Positions 14,601 through 21,234 of a stretch of DNA of 21,308 nt are shown piece by piece. A program made the position numbers and the translations under genes. Position 1 is the stretch's first letter. The number at the start of each line of letters is the position of its first letter. Location of the stretch: NCBI GenBank assembly GCA_002496905.1, contig DALV01000008.1, positions 1 to 21,308 of the forward strand, read 5' to 3'. The DNA comes from Euryarchaeota archaeon UBA105. Lineage in GTDB: Archaea; Thermoplasmatota; Poseidoniia; Poseidoniales; Thalassarchaeaceae. The notes beneath the pieces are model-generated. The model searched no databases. It was not told the origin of the DNA and saw nothing but the letters and a program-made list of their open reading frames with translations.

Positions 14601-17594
14601 AGTTCCACCAGAAAATCCTGTGACCTTTCTGGTTGGCAATCCTACACTTCTCAACATAGCAGCAAACACAGTTGCAAATTCATCGCAATCACCTTCAAGC
14701 GCTTCCTCCAGAATCCATACCGAGGTGTCATCAAGAGAACTCAAAATGCCTGAATCGCTACGATTCAAATTTGAACCGGCATGATTTCTAAGGAAAGTGG
14801 TAGTATTGTTTCCATTAATCAAGAATTGCTGTATAGCCTCGATTTGATCCCAAGCTGAAGTCCAGCCACTCTCATTGAGGACGGCTTGTGTGATTGTCGT
14901 AACATTGCTAAATCCTCTGTAATCAGTAGCATAAGTGCTATTTTGGAATGCGGTTGTATTGTCTCGAATAGCGTCTGTGAAAATGATTTGTGGAGTTGTA
15001 ACGTAGAGCTGGTTGACAATTGATGAGTCAATCAAAACATCTCTTGTATAATTTGAGAAATTCAAGCCTGCGGCTACATCACTCCAACCTGTGTAATTTA
15101 CCGCATTATGCGGCGCAATCAACTCATCGCCGGGATTTAATATTCCATTGTTACTGAATGAAATTTGCCACGAATGTAGAGCTGAATTGTCCCAAAAGTC
15201 TGGATGTGCAACACCCTGAGTTGTTGACCATGTTGGGAACATTGGTGTGTATCCGATTAGACTAGTATTGACACCCCAAGAGGCACCTGTGTAGGAGTCA
15301 TATGTGTGCCAACGCCAATAATGAGTTATGTTGTAATCAATTCCAGCAGTTGTATTCTCAGCGAAGAAGTATAGCATATTTGTAGAAATATCATCTGTCG
15401 GGTCCCAAGGATCAAACAATGAATCTACACAACCATTATCCCAATACTCTGGTAAACATTCTTGACCGTCAGGAATTCCTCCGCCGTCTGTATCCGGATC
15501 TAACCAATCCGTGCCTATTTCTTGTTCAATTGTATCAGGAATTCCATCGCCATCTGTGTCCAATGGGTTCAAGTCGTCATCTGGATTATTCTGAGGGTTG
15601 GTTCCGTCGAGATATTCTTGGTAGTCTATTACACCCCCATTGTCGGTATCAGAATTATTCCATAGAGTGGTATAATTATCAAGCGACATATTCCCATTTT
15701 CAATACCATATATCAATGGACAACCAGTAGTATTTTCGAAGTAATTATTCAGACCGTCACCGTCGAAATCAGCCAGATTACTGCAGGGTTCAAGTGGATC
15801 GGTGTTATTGATTACCTCATCAAGGTCATTGACTCCGTCACCGTCTGAATCGGTTAGTGTAGGTAATGATTCAAAGCCCCAGGAACCCAATGACTCTTCC
15901 CAATCTGCCAGACCATCTCCATCTGTATCTAGGTAATCGTCATCACAATGCTGTTCATTGGCTGAACCTAGGGATGCATCCCAACACCAAGAACCATTGA
16001 GCACAACAACGTAGAGGGCGTCTGAAGGCATAGTGATTGAAACTGAGCGTAAGATATTGCCATCAATTGAAGAATATTGGAATGGGGTTCTGTTTCCTGC
16101 TGCAGATTCAAAATAAGCCATTGGAGCCCCATTTTGACGCCAATCAAGCGGAGTTGGATCTAATTTGCTAGTATTATTCACCGTTACGGAAAAATCAACA
16201 GGCACCCATGTGATTACATCAAGATATAATTCGTAAGTTGACGTACATGGATCTGTGGCGTGGGCAGGTGAAAGTTCCGTACCGTCATCAATACCCCCAC
16301 CATCTGTGTCAGCGACATTCCATAATGTGCACGTGGCATTTTCTTCCCAATTTTGTATTCCGTCCCCATCAAAATCTCCAGAATCTTCTATCCTGGTGGG
16401 GTCGGTTTCGTTAGCGTCAACAACTCCATTGAAATTCGTATCTTCTTCTCCATCATCAAATTGGTCGCCATCCGTATTATTGTTCCTTGGGTCAGAGGCT
16501 TGTGGAGGATTTCCGTATGAGCCATTGACCTCAACACCATCTGAAATCCCGTCCCCATCAGTGTCATCAGCTGTGGGGTCTGTGAGAAGGACTAATGCTT
16601 CGTATGAATCATTTAGTCCATCTCCATCCGTATCATTATTGTTGGGGTCAGTGTAAGTAATTCCATCGACTTCAGCTGTAAATAGAGAGCAGGGAGGGGA
16701 ACCGGGTCCAAGCCCCAAGACAGGATTACAAGGAGATTCAGTATTGGTCCGATTATCCGGCCCAGGCCTCCAATATTGAGTCGGGGGATTTGTGGTACCA
16801 TTCCTTGTATCCCAAGCTGGATTAACGTATTCGTAGAGATTGATTAAGCCATCACCATCAGGGTCGCCATTAGTACCATCGTCACCGGAATTTGAGGTCG
16901 GATCAAGGTTGTTGGCGACTTCCCAACCATCAGGCATTCCATCACCATCTGTATCCCATCCATCAGGGTCTTCATCGGTTAAATTATCACCATCATCGTC
17001 ATTGCTTGAACAATCGGCATCACCGTCATTGTCGCCATCCCAACTGTCGACCATTCCATCATGGTCATCGTCGAATGTGTTGAAGCAAATATTCCCCATT
17101 GGGTCTTCATCGGCACCATCTGAGTTCAATCCTTGAATCAACTGCATAGCACTCTCTTCATCCCAATTGCTTACTGGAACTGTGCCATTCCACCAAACTC
17201 CATTATCGAGCTTATTGGGTGTAGTTGCCGAATCCCAATTAGCAGGTATTCCATATTGGTATTCATTGAGATTAGTTAGGGAGTCTCCATCTGGATCTCC
17301 GGTTGAGCCATTGATTCCGGAAGCTGAAAGTGGATCGAGTCCATACTGCCACTCCCAGCCATCTGGTAAACCATCACCATCGGAATCCCAATCTTGCGGT
17401 TGGGTGTTAATGTAGTACTCCAATCCATATGGGAGGCCGTCTCCATCAGCATCTGTTGACCCCATAGCCTCCCAGGTTGCGAATTCAATCGCGGAGTAAG
17501 AAGTAAGCAACATAAGAAGTGAAAATACAACCGCCGAACGTTCCTTTCTTCGAGCGATTACAAGATTATTCTGACTCGAGTTGCCGAACATCAT
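8658..17594 (-). CDS. Giant cell-surface protein: calcium repeats, transglutaminase-like domain, Ig-like repeats, DUF4129-like tail
   Basis: About 2,978 residues. An N-terminal hydrophobic stretch (about 20-45) looks like a signal sequence or anchor. Residues about 48-735 contain around 20 DxDGDG-type motifs (DSDGDGLPDG, DTDGDGMPDG), as in thrombospondin type 3-like Ca2+ repeats. A transglutaminase-fold domain follows, with GDCDEFATVFAAMLRSVGLP (Cys about 970), SWWVEVHL and GWIPFEACP. Residues about 1055-2800 are roughly a dozen Ig-like units (AGE..T.TGTLLD, DG..VGS..T, G.H.V...). A single helix (about 2824-2848) and RRRR lead to a C-terminal DUF4129-like domain (NILMRNGFLRRDFETVREFE, LDRIFEEARYSSH). 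Many N-x-S/T sequons suggest a glycosylated exterior. ATG at 17594 has GAGGGTG ahead with about 7-bp spacing; GTG at 17600 is too close. Transglutaminase plus DUF4129 recalls bacterial TgpA-type proteins. Likely adhesion or envelope organisation; the activity is unproven. Confidence 0.88.
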   Translation of the reverse strand: MMFGNSSQNNLVIARRKERSAVVFSLLMLLTSYSAIEFATWEAMGSTDADGDGLPYGLEYYINTQPQDWDSDGDGLPDGWEWQYGLDPLSASGINGSTGDPDGDSLTNLNEYQYGIPANWDSATTPNKLDNGVWWNGTVPVSNWDEESAMQLIQGLNSDGADEDPMGNICFNTFDDDHDGMVDSWDGDNDGDADCSSNDDDGDNLTDEDPDGWDTDGDGMPDGWEVANNLDPTSNSGDDGTNGDPDGDGLINLYEYVNPAWDTRNGTTNPPTQYWRPGPDNRTNTESPCNPVLGLGPGSPPCSLFTAEVDGITYTDPNNNDTDGDGLNDSYEALVLLTDPTADDTDGDGISDGVEVNGSYGNPPQASDPRNNNTDGDQFDDGEEDTNFNGVVDANETDPTRIEDSGDFDGDGIQNWEENATCTLWNVADTDGGGIDDGTELSPAHATDPCTSTYELYLDVITWVPVDFSVTVNNTSKLDPTPLDWRQNGAPMAYFESAAGNRTPFQYSSIDGNILRSVSITMPSDALYVVVLNGSWCWDASLGSANEQHCDDDYLDTDGDGLADWEESLGSWGFESLPTLTDSDGDGVNDLDEVINNTDPLEPCSNLADFDGDGLNNYFENTTGCPLIYGIENGNMSLDNYTTLWNNSDTDNGGVIDYQEYLDGTNPQNNPDDDLNPLDTDGDGIPDTIEQEIGTDWLDPDTDGGGIPDGQECLPEYWDNGCVDSLFDPWDPTDDISTNMLYFFAENTTAGIDYNITHYWRWHTYDSYTGASWGVNTSLIGYTPMFPTWSTTQGVAHPDFWDNSALHSWQISFSNNGILNPGDELIAPHNAVNYTGWSDVAAGLNFSNYTRDVLIDSSIVNQLYVTTPQIIFTDAIRDNTTAFQNSTYATDYRGFSNVTTITQAVLNESGWTSAWDQIEAIQQFLINGNNTTTFLRNHAGSNLNRSDSGILSSLDDTSVWILEEALEGDCDEFATVFAAMLRSVGLPTRKVTGFSGGTWVDNGFEVYGNDFSWWVEVHLQTNANQGELDLGWIPFEACPEVSVVEVVDETWSPNSLERDYSSGNISLNGTLQFVSNSSSIEGINLELYLVPDNETADVPGSAALASRLIGTTTTDSEGFFSFNGSPSEMIKPGFGSLVILTQKQGYVGVQSVSFPWSINITDDVNLSISSPVPAEQPMLGVGVNSTVTGNMAWANLPLTDPAMLDTLQVLLNYTTIEDGDVNLISDVGSGGYFEFTVPISENEPLGLINASLAFLGWHQTDLNNASNPEYHLRPNAIDFNFNITPSPNLTISLEGSDANNSILDINQLVFINGTAVSRGPSPEPLNGSLTFQMRRAGTNGPYTDLATWQLNSSNWTTTPGQFSIEWNFNESSVPIPAGLVEVKFIYSAEELFATDEESFLSTFGIRSYVEFEYQLIPTERGTEALVGVQLSDHTGTSVADFPGLYSVDFNGTEVFNITDPESGSFNVVWVPNSNTFAGDYLWQLNYTGSTWLRPASVLDTIRIQGKANVTVTLGSEWTDRGTVTWVSGVAQDIFHLSPIIGNNSSIVIQLEIPSDLPPSPDGSPAPPVIRTLASGWINETTGAYNYSFTMPTDVRSSAYFLRFVLDFSTNAEVLGPFYTTLVQTRVLTGLQSEFVVDAEPQSIIVIAGTTLILNATITDIADDSVVSDVDVDLYFDWGGPNQVIIDSATTDIDGVARFNPTILEDTTPGFYDLRVHAADDLTDNLTDADAGRWIGNDTFANLTVQVDSLVEIISIPQEVTAGQSFTLSGQVLDGFDGNRSVSGPMAVEVFFLNDSSETLVSSHTTTNNGSFSVSVPTDPFGDGVSSGTKTVVVSVIEGSSPFYLTGTGNASILVKGVTRFTDRTPIIQTVVDRGTSITFGARLTEFSDNDLPVGDMQVAAKFHDTWLNEGVTNGQGLVNFTFDVPHSHPLGLIGITLYFNGSSTLHTTTTVMNQIFVRSPTNLTISTVTDNPIAGESFNVSGTLLSSNGTGIMDRTGAALPSSLTFSIDGTDSGFQATGGVVNPNGTWSAVITLGLSFPRGTHNITASYTPTVNYYGSSSDIGTFDSRGYSLISILDPADLDPDRRVVRGDDVSVNLSIIDNAGQLVVNAEIDILVDGSFIQSVTTDSTGRATLIIPVDSQRTQGSMLISAEFPGINGTTGLIGDSTWSRVIVLAPTVIEFTELTGSMIAGENITFTGTLLDEHGQLLTDNGLISGGVIHIWIDGIDVGSAYTTVSNASTGQWRVTYDLPLDMDYGAHTVTAKFLGGFTWVDPMGQGDSLNPEYYLPSATTVGFNVTQTSQVVLTTPPGEVDRNQLLLIEGMLTDGAGRTLGDRYLEVTMNDQFLTGLQVEENGTFSVYLPIPPDMPLGPRLVKIIFQGEEFILPSNSTTVFTVYAPTIISIDPPSAYAVGDEMRLTGTVRDNLPDGGLANHSLEIFIDGTLVGITTSRENGDWSFNWVVSDFLEIGFHTITVSAPAQGYYRPGSVDANLTIAYHTAINLQVDDVSVTRGEQWNFTGRLFDSDTAGAPGLSGREIIVSLDGVEINRITTGDDGVFELDYSIGYLIARGGHDVRFTFEGQTFYLPVEYNMTVYAKADIQIEVLWETDLIIRSDESKEIKLVGRIVEVGGESNVIEGMEVVLLWNGLAEPSILVWDESTGHFELISPARSTMPPGELSLTISALPDADRFLNGVDIEHIVNIRVPVTFTFTPDSHHIKENQRRINGTVTVTANDTGLPVEGISIVARLVNQSVIHFQNVKLTDSNGIMDYDFTIQNQPAFYNKNKWGELSLLFQTDSQLISPNDRLWLNNDYSGIEMTYEDPAPLFTFWQIIALIGMLLILGTLVGLGLSLRRRRLAALDEIAGIFSYTAELLAAGDEIREAIFNCYESLCNILMRNGFLRRDFETVREFEMAIRKALPISEEALVALDRIFEEARYSSHKLGDGHRQNAQHALSMVLQEIDELQDVPERDSFDLSEAVA

Positions 17595-17605
17595 GTACAC
17601 CCTCT

Positions 17606-17620
17606 ACCGCCTACGGCGGT
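17606..17620 (-). promoter_or_regulatory. Hairpin directly ahead of the giant gene's ribosome-binding site
   Basis: ACCGCC and GGCGGT form a perfect 6-bp stem with a 3-base loop, ending about where the GAGGGTG ribosome-binding site begins. The rest of the gap between the two surface genes (17595-17675) shows no TATA-like element, so both genes are probably on one transcript and this stem may tune translation of the second. A weaker CGTC/GACG stem lies at 17647-17659. Role inferred. Confidence 0.45.
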
Positions 17621-17675
17621 TCATACGGGTCTTAAGCGGAATGGAGCGTCGTTCGGACGATGATTAGAGTTCACC

Positions 17676-20615
17676 TCATACGAGTTCTATATCATCGTCG
17701 TCATAAACCATCTCTTCCTCTTCCTCTTCCTCAACAATAGGTGTGTGGTAATCTTCTTCAGAGTCAGCATCTAAATCCTCATTTTCAGCCTCTTTCATGG
17801 CCTCAAGTAAAGCCAAATGAGCGGCCCATTTTCTGCGGTTCATTCGGCTTTGAACGCCAGCAAAAATTAGCAAAATCGCTACGACCATTACAATTAATGT
17901 GGATGCTCGAGGATTGGTCACTTCATTTATCAGACGATCAAAAATACCATCGATTCCGACCACCATGTTGAGATTCTTTTCGGCTGTAAATTCATCAGGC
18001 CAACTCTGCTCGGTATCGTGTGGTTCCGCTGTAATCGTAATCTTTCCTGTATCGCCATTATTTGCCGATGATGGAACCGAGACTTCCAGTATGAAGGTCA
18101 CCTCTTCAAAGGCGTCCAATTCAATTAACCTTGAACCAGTAGGACCTCCTATGACTACATTCCATCCAACAGCGCCTTCTACTTCGGCATCGAGCAAAAC
18201 GGTTAATGGACTGTTACCTTTGTTTCGAACCTCAAATTGGAAGTCATAAAGACCACCAGGTGCAAGTTTTCGGTTTGAGGTAACTTGTACAATTGAAAGA
18301 TCGGGTTCATCAGCATCAACTTCGAACACCATTGGCAAATCGAAATATCTTGGATTTGAATCAGATGAGTCCTCTCTAATTCTTAGGTAAACAGTGTGGT
18401 TGCCAACGATGACTTGGTCGGTTAGAGTGACGACTACAAAAACCTCTGTGAAGTCTCCAGGGCCGAGAGAAACCTGAGGGACAGCTGACCCATTTTGATC
18501 CAAAATTCGGTATTCCCATTGTCCATAAGCGGCTAATCTATCGGTATTTTCTGGAAGGCTTGCTGGATTGATAATCTGCCATTGAGTAGCCGATTCTCCG
18601 CTCGTCATACTATTCGTTATGCGGGCACGTAGATTCACTTCGGGGTCGTTAAGTGTTGAACAAAGGGACACTTGGATGTGGCCTAGTGGGGTGCCGTCAC
18701 AATCTTGCGAAACTTCTGCTCGAATCCCGAATGTTCTCTGAATTGTGAATTCAACCGTAGTCCTGAGGGAGGCATTTCCACTGCTTACTACTTCTACCTC
18801 AATCATTCCGATATCTGGGTCTTCTCGGTCTGTTGAAGGTTTTACATTGAAACGAAGAATCTGAGTTGAATGCCTCTCTAGAGGAGGTATATGGAAAGTT
18901 CCATCTCCATCATCTTCTAGTATTCTTTCACCGGTATCGTTGTCGTAAATCTGTATAATTGACTTCGAACGCTTTAGTATATCCACTCTGAAATTATCTG
19001 TGTCAAATCCTGTGTTGAAAATCTCTAGTAAGAACGTATTGAATTGGTTGTCCTCAACATATCTTGGTATTGTTGGATCGATGTCACCTGGGCGGCTAGA
19101 GTTAGCAATTGGTATATCGTGGTCTTCATTCCATATCGATACATCTGGAGGTTGATAGACTTCCAGCTTTTCTAAATCGAGGGTAAGGAGGTCTTGATGG
19201 ACAACGGTTTGAACTCCTTCTATGGTGGCTTCAGCAACTGCTCTAATCTCGATTTTATCAGGAGTTCCCGTCAAATCATCAGGGGCCGTTATGGTAAGTA
19301 TTGGATTCAGAATATCACCACCTGAATTCAAAGTGTAACCACCTGGAGAGTCGAACTCAACAAGCCATGAACTACCTAGGTTAGTTAGCAACTCAAGTTC
19401 CACAGTCATTGACTTGGTAGAGTCTCCTCTGTGGACTAATTGAAGTGGTACCGGAGTTGTTTCATCGGGGGCAACATATTCCACAGTTCTATCTTCCCGG
19501 TGGTTAATCGCTACACCCCATTGTTTCATTTCAACAGGTTCATGCTCAACGAGGAATGCGTTACCTTGAACGTCAGTAATTTCCAATTCGACAGTATATT
19601 CTCCAGAAGGGAGTCCGCTTGGATAAGTCCATGTATAGGTGCCGAAAATACCCTGACTAGTATCTCTAATACCATCATCATCTGATGAAATCTCATGGTC
19701 GATGCGGTAATTTCCATTTGGATCTCGCATCAATAATTTCACAGAATCCATGTCCTCTCTGCCAAAGGCGCTCTTAACATCGAAAGAGAATTGCATTGTT
19801 CGATCGGCCAATACGTCATTCGGATACCATTCCAATTCTACTCCGTCGGCGAGTTCAGCTCCTTCTCTTTGGAGTATAACTTCACTGTCAGCAATGGCGT
19901 TAGTTTCTACTTCCATTTGGGAATATCGATTGCTTTCGCCATCAATCTCATTCCACGCTACTTCTGCTTCACAACTACTTCCAAATGGACCGCCCGAACT
20001 TTCACACCCAGACATTTCAGCAGAGACTTCAACTGTTAATTCATTACCATCTTGGATAACGAAACCATCTCCGCCGTCCAATATGACTTCGAATAGTTCG
20101 TGATCGAAGTTACAGGAGTTAGTTATCCCTGGATTACATGCGTCTGTTTCCCAAGACTCAGAGCCAACGGTATTGCCATTTGCACTAATCACAATGTCCC
20201 AGGTAATCTGAGAGTTGCTAGGCCCCTGAGCGCGGAGGAAAAATTGCAATGGAATGTAAAATTGACCGCTGGAAGATCCATGTTTTGGCCGGCCGGTAAT
20301 TTCGAGGGAACTCAACAAATCTCCTGTTGTGAACTCTATTGTCGAATCTAATGCACTAGAGGTCGATTGACCACCTGACTCAGGGACCATTGTTGAAATG
20401 TGGCCATCACCCCCAGAAGACGAGTTGGCTTCTGCAAAATAGAGTGTGTAGATTTTTGATTCGACATCCTCTGAATTCTCTGCCCTAGAGTCCGTTTGAA
20501 GATAGTCCGGTTCTGTAAAAATAGTGGCCATTTGAGGAGTTATCATCAAAATCGCGAGGAAAATCGCAATTTGGGTGAACTTGCCATCTTGAAACGGCGT
20601 ACTGCTCCCAGTCAT
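17676..20615 (-). CDS. Secreted, membrane-anchored surface protein with acidic cytoplasmic tail
   Basis: 979 residues, family not recognised. Residues about 12-33 form a hydrophobic signal sequence (FTQIAIFLAILMI). The ectodomain is beta-rich. Two cysteine pairs in the first part (Cys160/168, Cys204/215) could be disulfides. Later segments look like Ig/NEW3- or CARDB-type sandwiches, for example YDFQFEVRNKGNSPLTVLL and FEEVTFILEVSVPSSANNGD near 770-860, repeated in variant form around 370-470 and 520-620. One transmembrane helix (about 904-922, STLIVMVVAILLIFAG) is followed by basic residues and a very acidic tail ending EEEEEEEMVYDDDDIELV. The topology is therefore outside-in with a cytoplasmic acidic end. 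ATG at 20615 follows GGGTAG. It precedes the giant surface gene by about 80 bp on the same strand, so the two products probably act together. Function unknown. Confidence 0.85.
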   Translation of the reverse strand: MTGSSTPFQDGKFTQIAIFLAILMITPQMATIFTEPDYLQTDSRAENSEDVESKIYTLYFAEANSSSGGDGHISTMVPESGGQSTSSALDSTIEFTTGDLLSSLEITGRPKHGSSSGQFYIPLQFFLRAQGPSNSQITWDIVISANGNTVGSESWETDACNPGITNSCNFDHELFEVILDGGDGFVIQDGNELTVEVSAEMSGCESSGGPFGSSCEAEVAWNEIDGESNRYSQMEVETNAIADSEVILQREGAELADGVELEWYPNDVLADRTMQFSFDVKSAFGREDMDSVKLLMRDPNGNYRIDHEISSDDDGIRDTSQGIFGTYTWTYPSGLPSGEYTVELEITDVQGNAFLVEHEPVEMKQWGVAINHREDRTVEYVAPDETTPVPLQLVHRGDSTKSMTVELELLTNLGSSWLVEFDSPGGYTLNSGGDILNPILTITAPDDLTGTPDKIEIRAVAEATIEGVQTVVHQDLLTLDLEKLEVYQPPDVSIWNEDHDIPIANSSRPGDIDPTIPRYVEDNQFNTFLLEIFNTGFDTDNFRVDILKRSKSIIQIYDNDTGERILEDDGDGTFHIPPLERHSTQILRFNVKPSTDREDPDIGMIEVEVVSSGNASLRTTVEFTIQRTFGIRAEVSQDCDGTPLGHIQVSLCSTLNDPEVNLRARITNSMTSGESATQWQIINPASLPENTDRLAAYGQWEYRILDQNGSAVPQVSLGPGDFTEVFVVVTLTDQVIVGNHTVYLRIREDSSDSNPRYFDLPMVFEVDADEPDLSIVQVTSNRKLAPGGLYDFQFEVRNKGNSPLTVLLDAEVEGAVGWNVVIGGPTGSRLIELDAFEEVTFILEVSVPSSANNGDTGKITITAEPHDTEQSWPDEFTAEKNLNMVVGIDGIFDRLINEVTNPRASTLIVMVVAILLIFAGVQSRMNRRKWAAHLALLEAMKEAENEDLDADSEEDYHTPIVEEEEEEEMVYDDDDIELV

Positions 20616-20624
20616 CGTCTACCC

Positions 20625-20665
20625 GCACTCGGAGGGGTGTTAAAGCGTTCGTGAAGTCCGAGTGC
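20625..20665 (-). promoter_or_regulatory. 9-bp inverted repeat at the start of the surface-protein operon
   Basis: GCACTCGGA (20625-20633) and TCCGAGTGC (20657-20665) are exact inverted copies 23 bp apart. The inner arm ends 9 bp from the ATG. Between them the minus strand holds CTTTAACA, a TATA-like sequence centred about 30 bp from the ATG, which would give a near-leaderless message. The repeat could be an operator bracketing the TATA box or, if transcription starts further upstream, a leader hairpin next to the ribosome-binding site. Confidence 0.45.
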
Positions 20666-20684
20666 TATTTGCATCGTTTTTTGC

Positions 20685-20704
20685 ACGCCCCCAAGAGGGG
20701 GCGT
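20685..20704. other. Perfect 8-bp GC hairpin between the surface operon and tRNA-Leu
   Basis: ACGCCCCC (20685-20692) and GGGGGCGT (20697-20704) pair perfectly around AAGA. On the plus strand a TTTTTT run precedes it; on the minus strand the A-run follows, so it is not a standard T-tailed terminator for either direction. It lies in a divergent promoter gap and could be a boundary or protein-binding element. Confidence 0.4.
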
Positions 20705-20746
20705 AAATCCGCTCGTTTCAAGTCTGATAAGGACCTCAGAGACCTC

Positions 20747-20832
20747 GCAGGGGTACCCGAGCTGGTCAAAGGGGCCGGACTTAAGCTCCGGTGCGTAGAG
20801 CTTCGTGGGTTCAAATCCCACCCCCTGCACCA
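20747..20832 (+). tRNA. tRNA-Leu (anticodon UAA)
   Basis: An 86-nt class II tRNA. Acceptor arms GCAGGGG (20747-20753) and CCCCTGC (20822-20828) pair over 7 bp, with discriminator A and an encoded CCA (20830-20832). The anticodon arm has a CCGGA/TCCGG stem with a CTTAAGC loop, giving anticodon TAA, which reads leucine UUA (and UUG by wobble). The T arm is GTGGG-TTCAAAT-CCCAC (20805-20821). A 13-nt variable region (TGCGTAGAGCTTC) agrees with the long variable arm of leucine tRNAs. No intron is visible. The terminal A directly touches the stop codon of the convergent folB gene. No convincing TATA box was found upstream. Confidence 0.95.
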
Positions 20833-21234
20833 CTACTTTATTCGAGTGATAGAACAGCCCAATTGACCATCACCATCCAAGACATCCAATTTGGTGATTA
20901 CAACAGTAGCTGCCTCAACCGAACGAGGATTTAGTATTCGATCCAACAAACGGTTCGCAAGTGTTTCCAAGAGTGAAGCGCGCTGTAAATTCAAAGCCTC
21001 ATCTAATACTGATACCAAGTATTCGTAATCAAGAACTTCAGAGATTTCATCTTCTTCCGGAGCGCTGTCACCAGATAGCATAACGTAAATGTCGAAAGAA
21101 AGGCGCTGCGGTGAGCCAATTTCGTGGTCATGAACACCTATATCCACCTGTCTAATTACCTTCTCTAGGAATAGACAGGTAGTCGCTTGATTGCGAGAAA
21201 AAATTTGCATTAAGGCGTCCGAATGGGATGTCAT
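20833..21234 (-). CDS. folB: Dihydroneopterin aldolase family protein (FolB)
   Basis: Predicted to convert 7,8-dihydroneopterin to 6-hydroxymethyl-dihydropterin plus glycolaldehyde in folate/pterin synthesis; epimerase (FolX-like) activity is possible. The 133 residues fit the tunnelling-fold family. By alignment to the S. aureus enzyme, key residues are kept: Glu38 (HDHEIGSPQ, five residues before Gln43), Tyr70 (VLDYEYL), Glu90 (SLLETLAN) and catalytic Lys115 (VVITKLD). About 20 N-terminal residues precede the domain. ATG at 21234 is supported by GGAGGG about 7 bp upstream and overlaps by one base the TAA of the preceding gene, so the two are co-translated. Most characterised archaea use the unrelated MptD, so this bacterial-type enzyme suggests lateral gene transfer or replacement. 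Confidence 0.85.
   Translation of the reverse strand: MTSHSDALMQIFSRNQATTCLFLEKVIRQVDIGVHDHEIGSPQRLSFDIYVMLSGDSAPEEDEISEVLDYEYLVSVLDEALNLQRASLLETLANRLLDRILNPRSVEAATVVITKLDVLDGDGQLGCSITRIK

Noticed and set aside
15419..17415. Several plus-strand ORFs rich in Ser, Pro and His, and the repeated DNA beneath them
   Set aside because: They are antisense shadows of the DxDGDG calcium repeats. The periodic DNA is codon repetition of protein repeats without uniform spacers, so it is not CRISPR.
20612..20833. Minus-strand ORF beginning MVQGVGFEPTKLYAPELKSG
   Set aside because: This is the well-known false translation of the antisense strand of a tRNA gene; the tRNA-Leu at 20747-20832 explains it.
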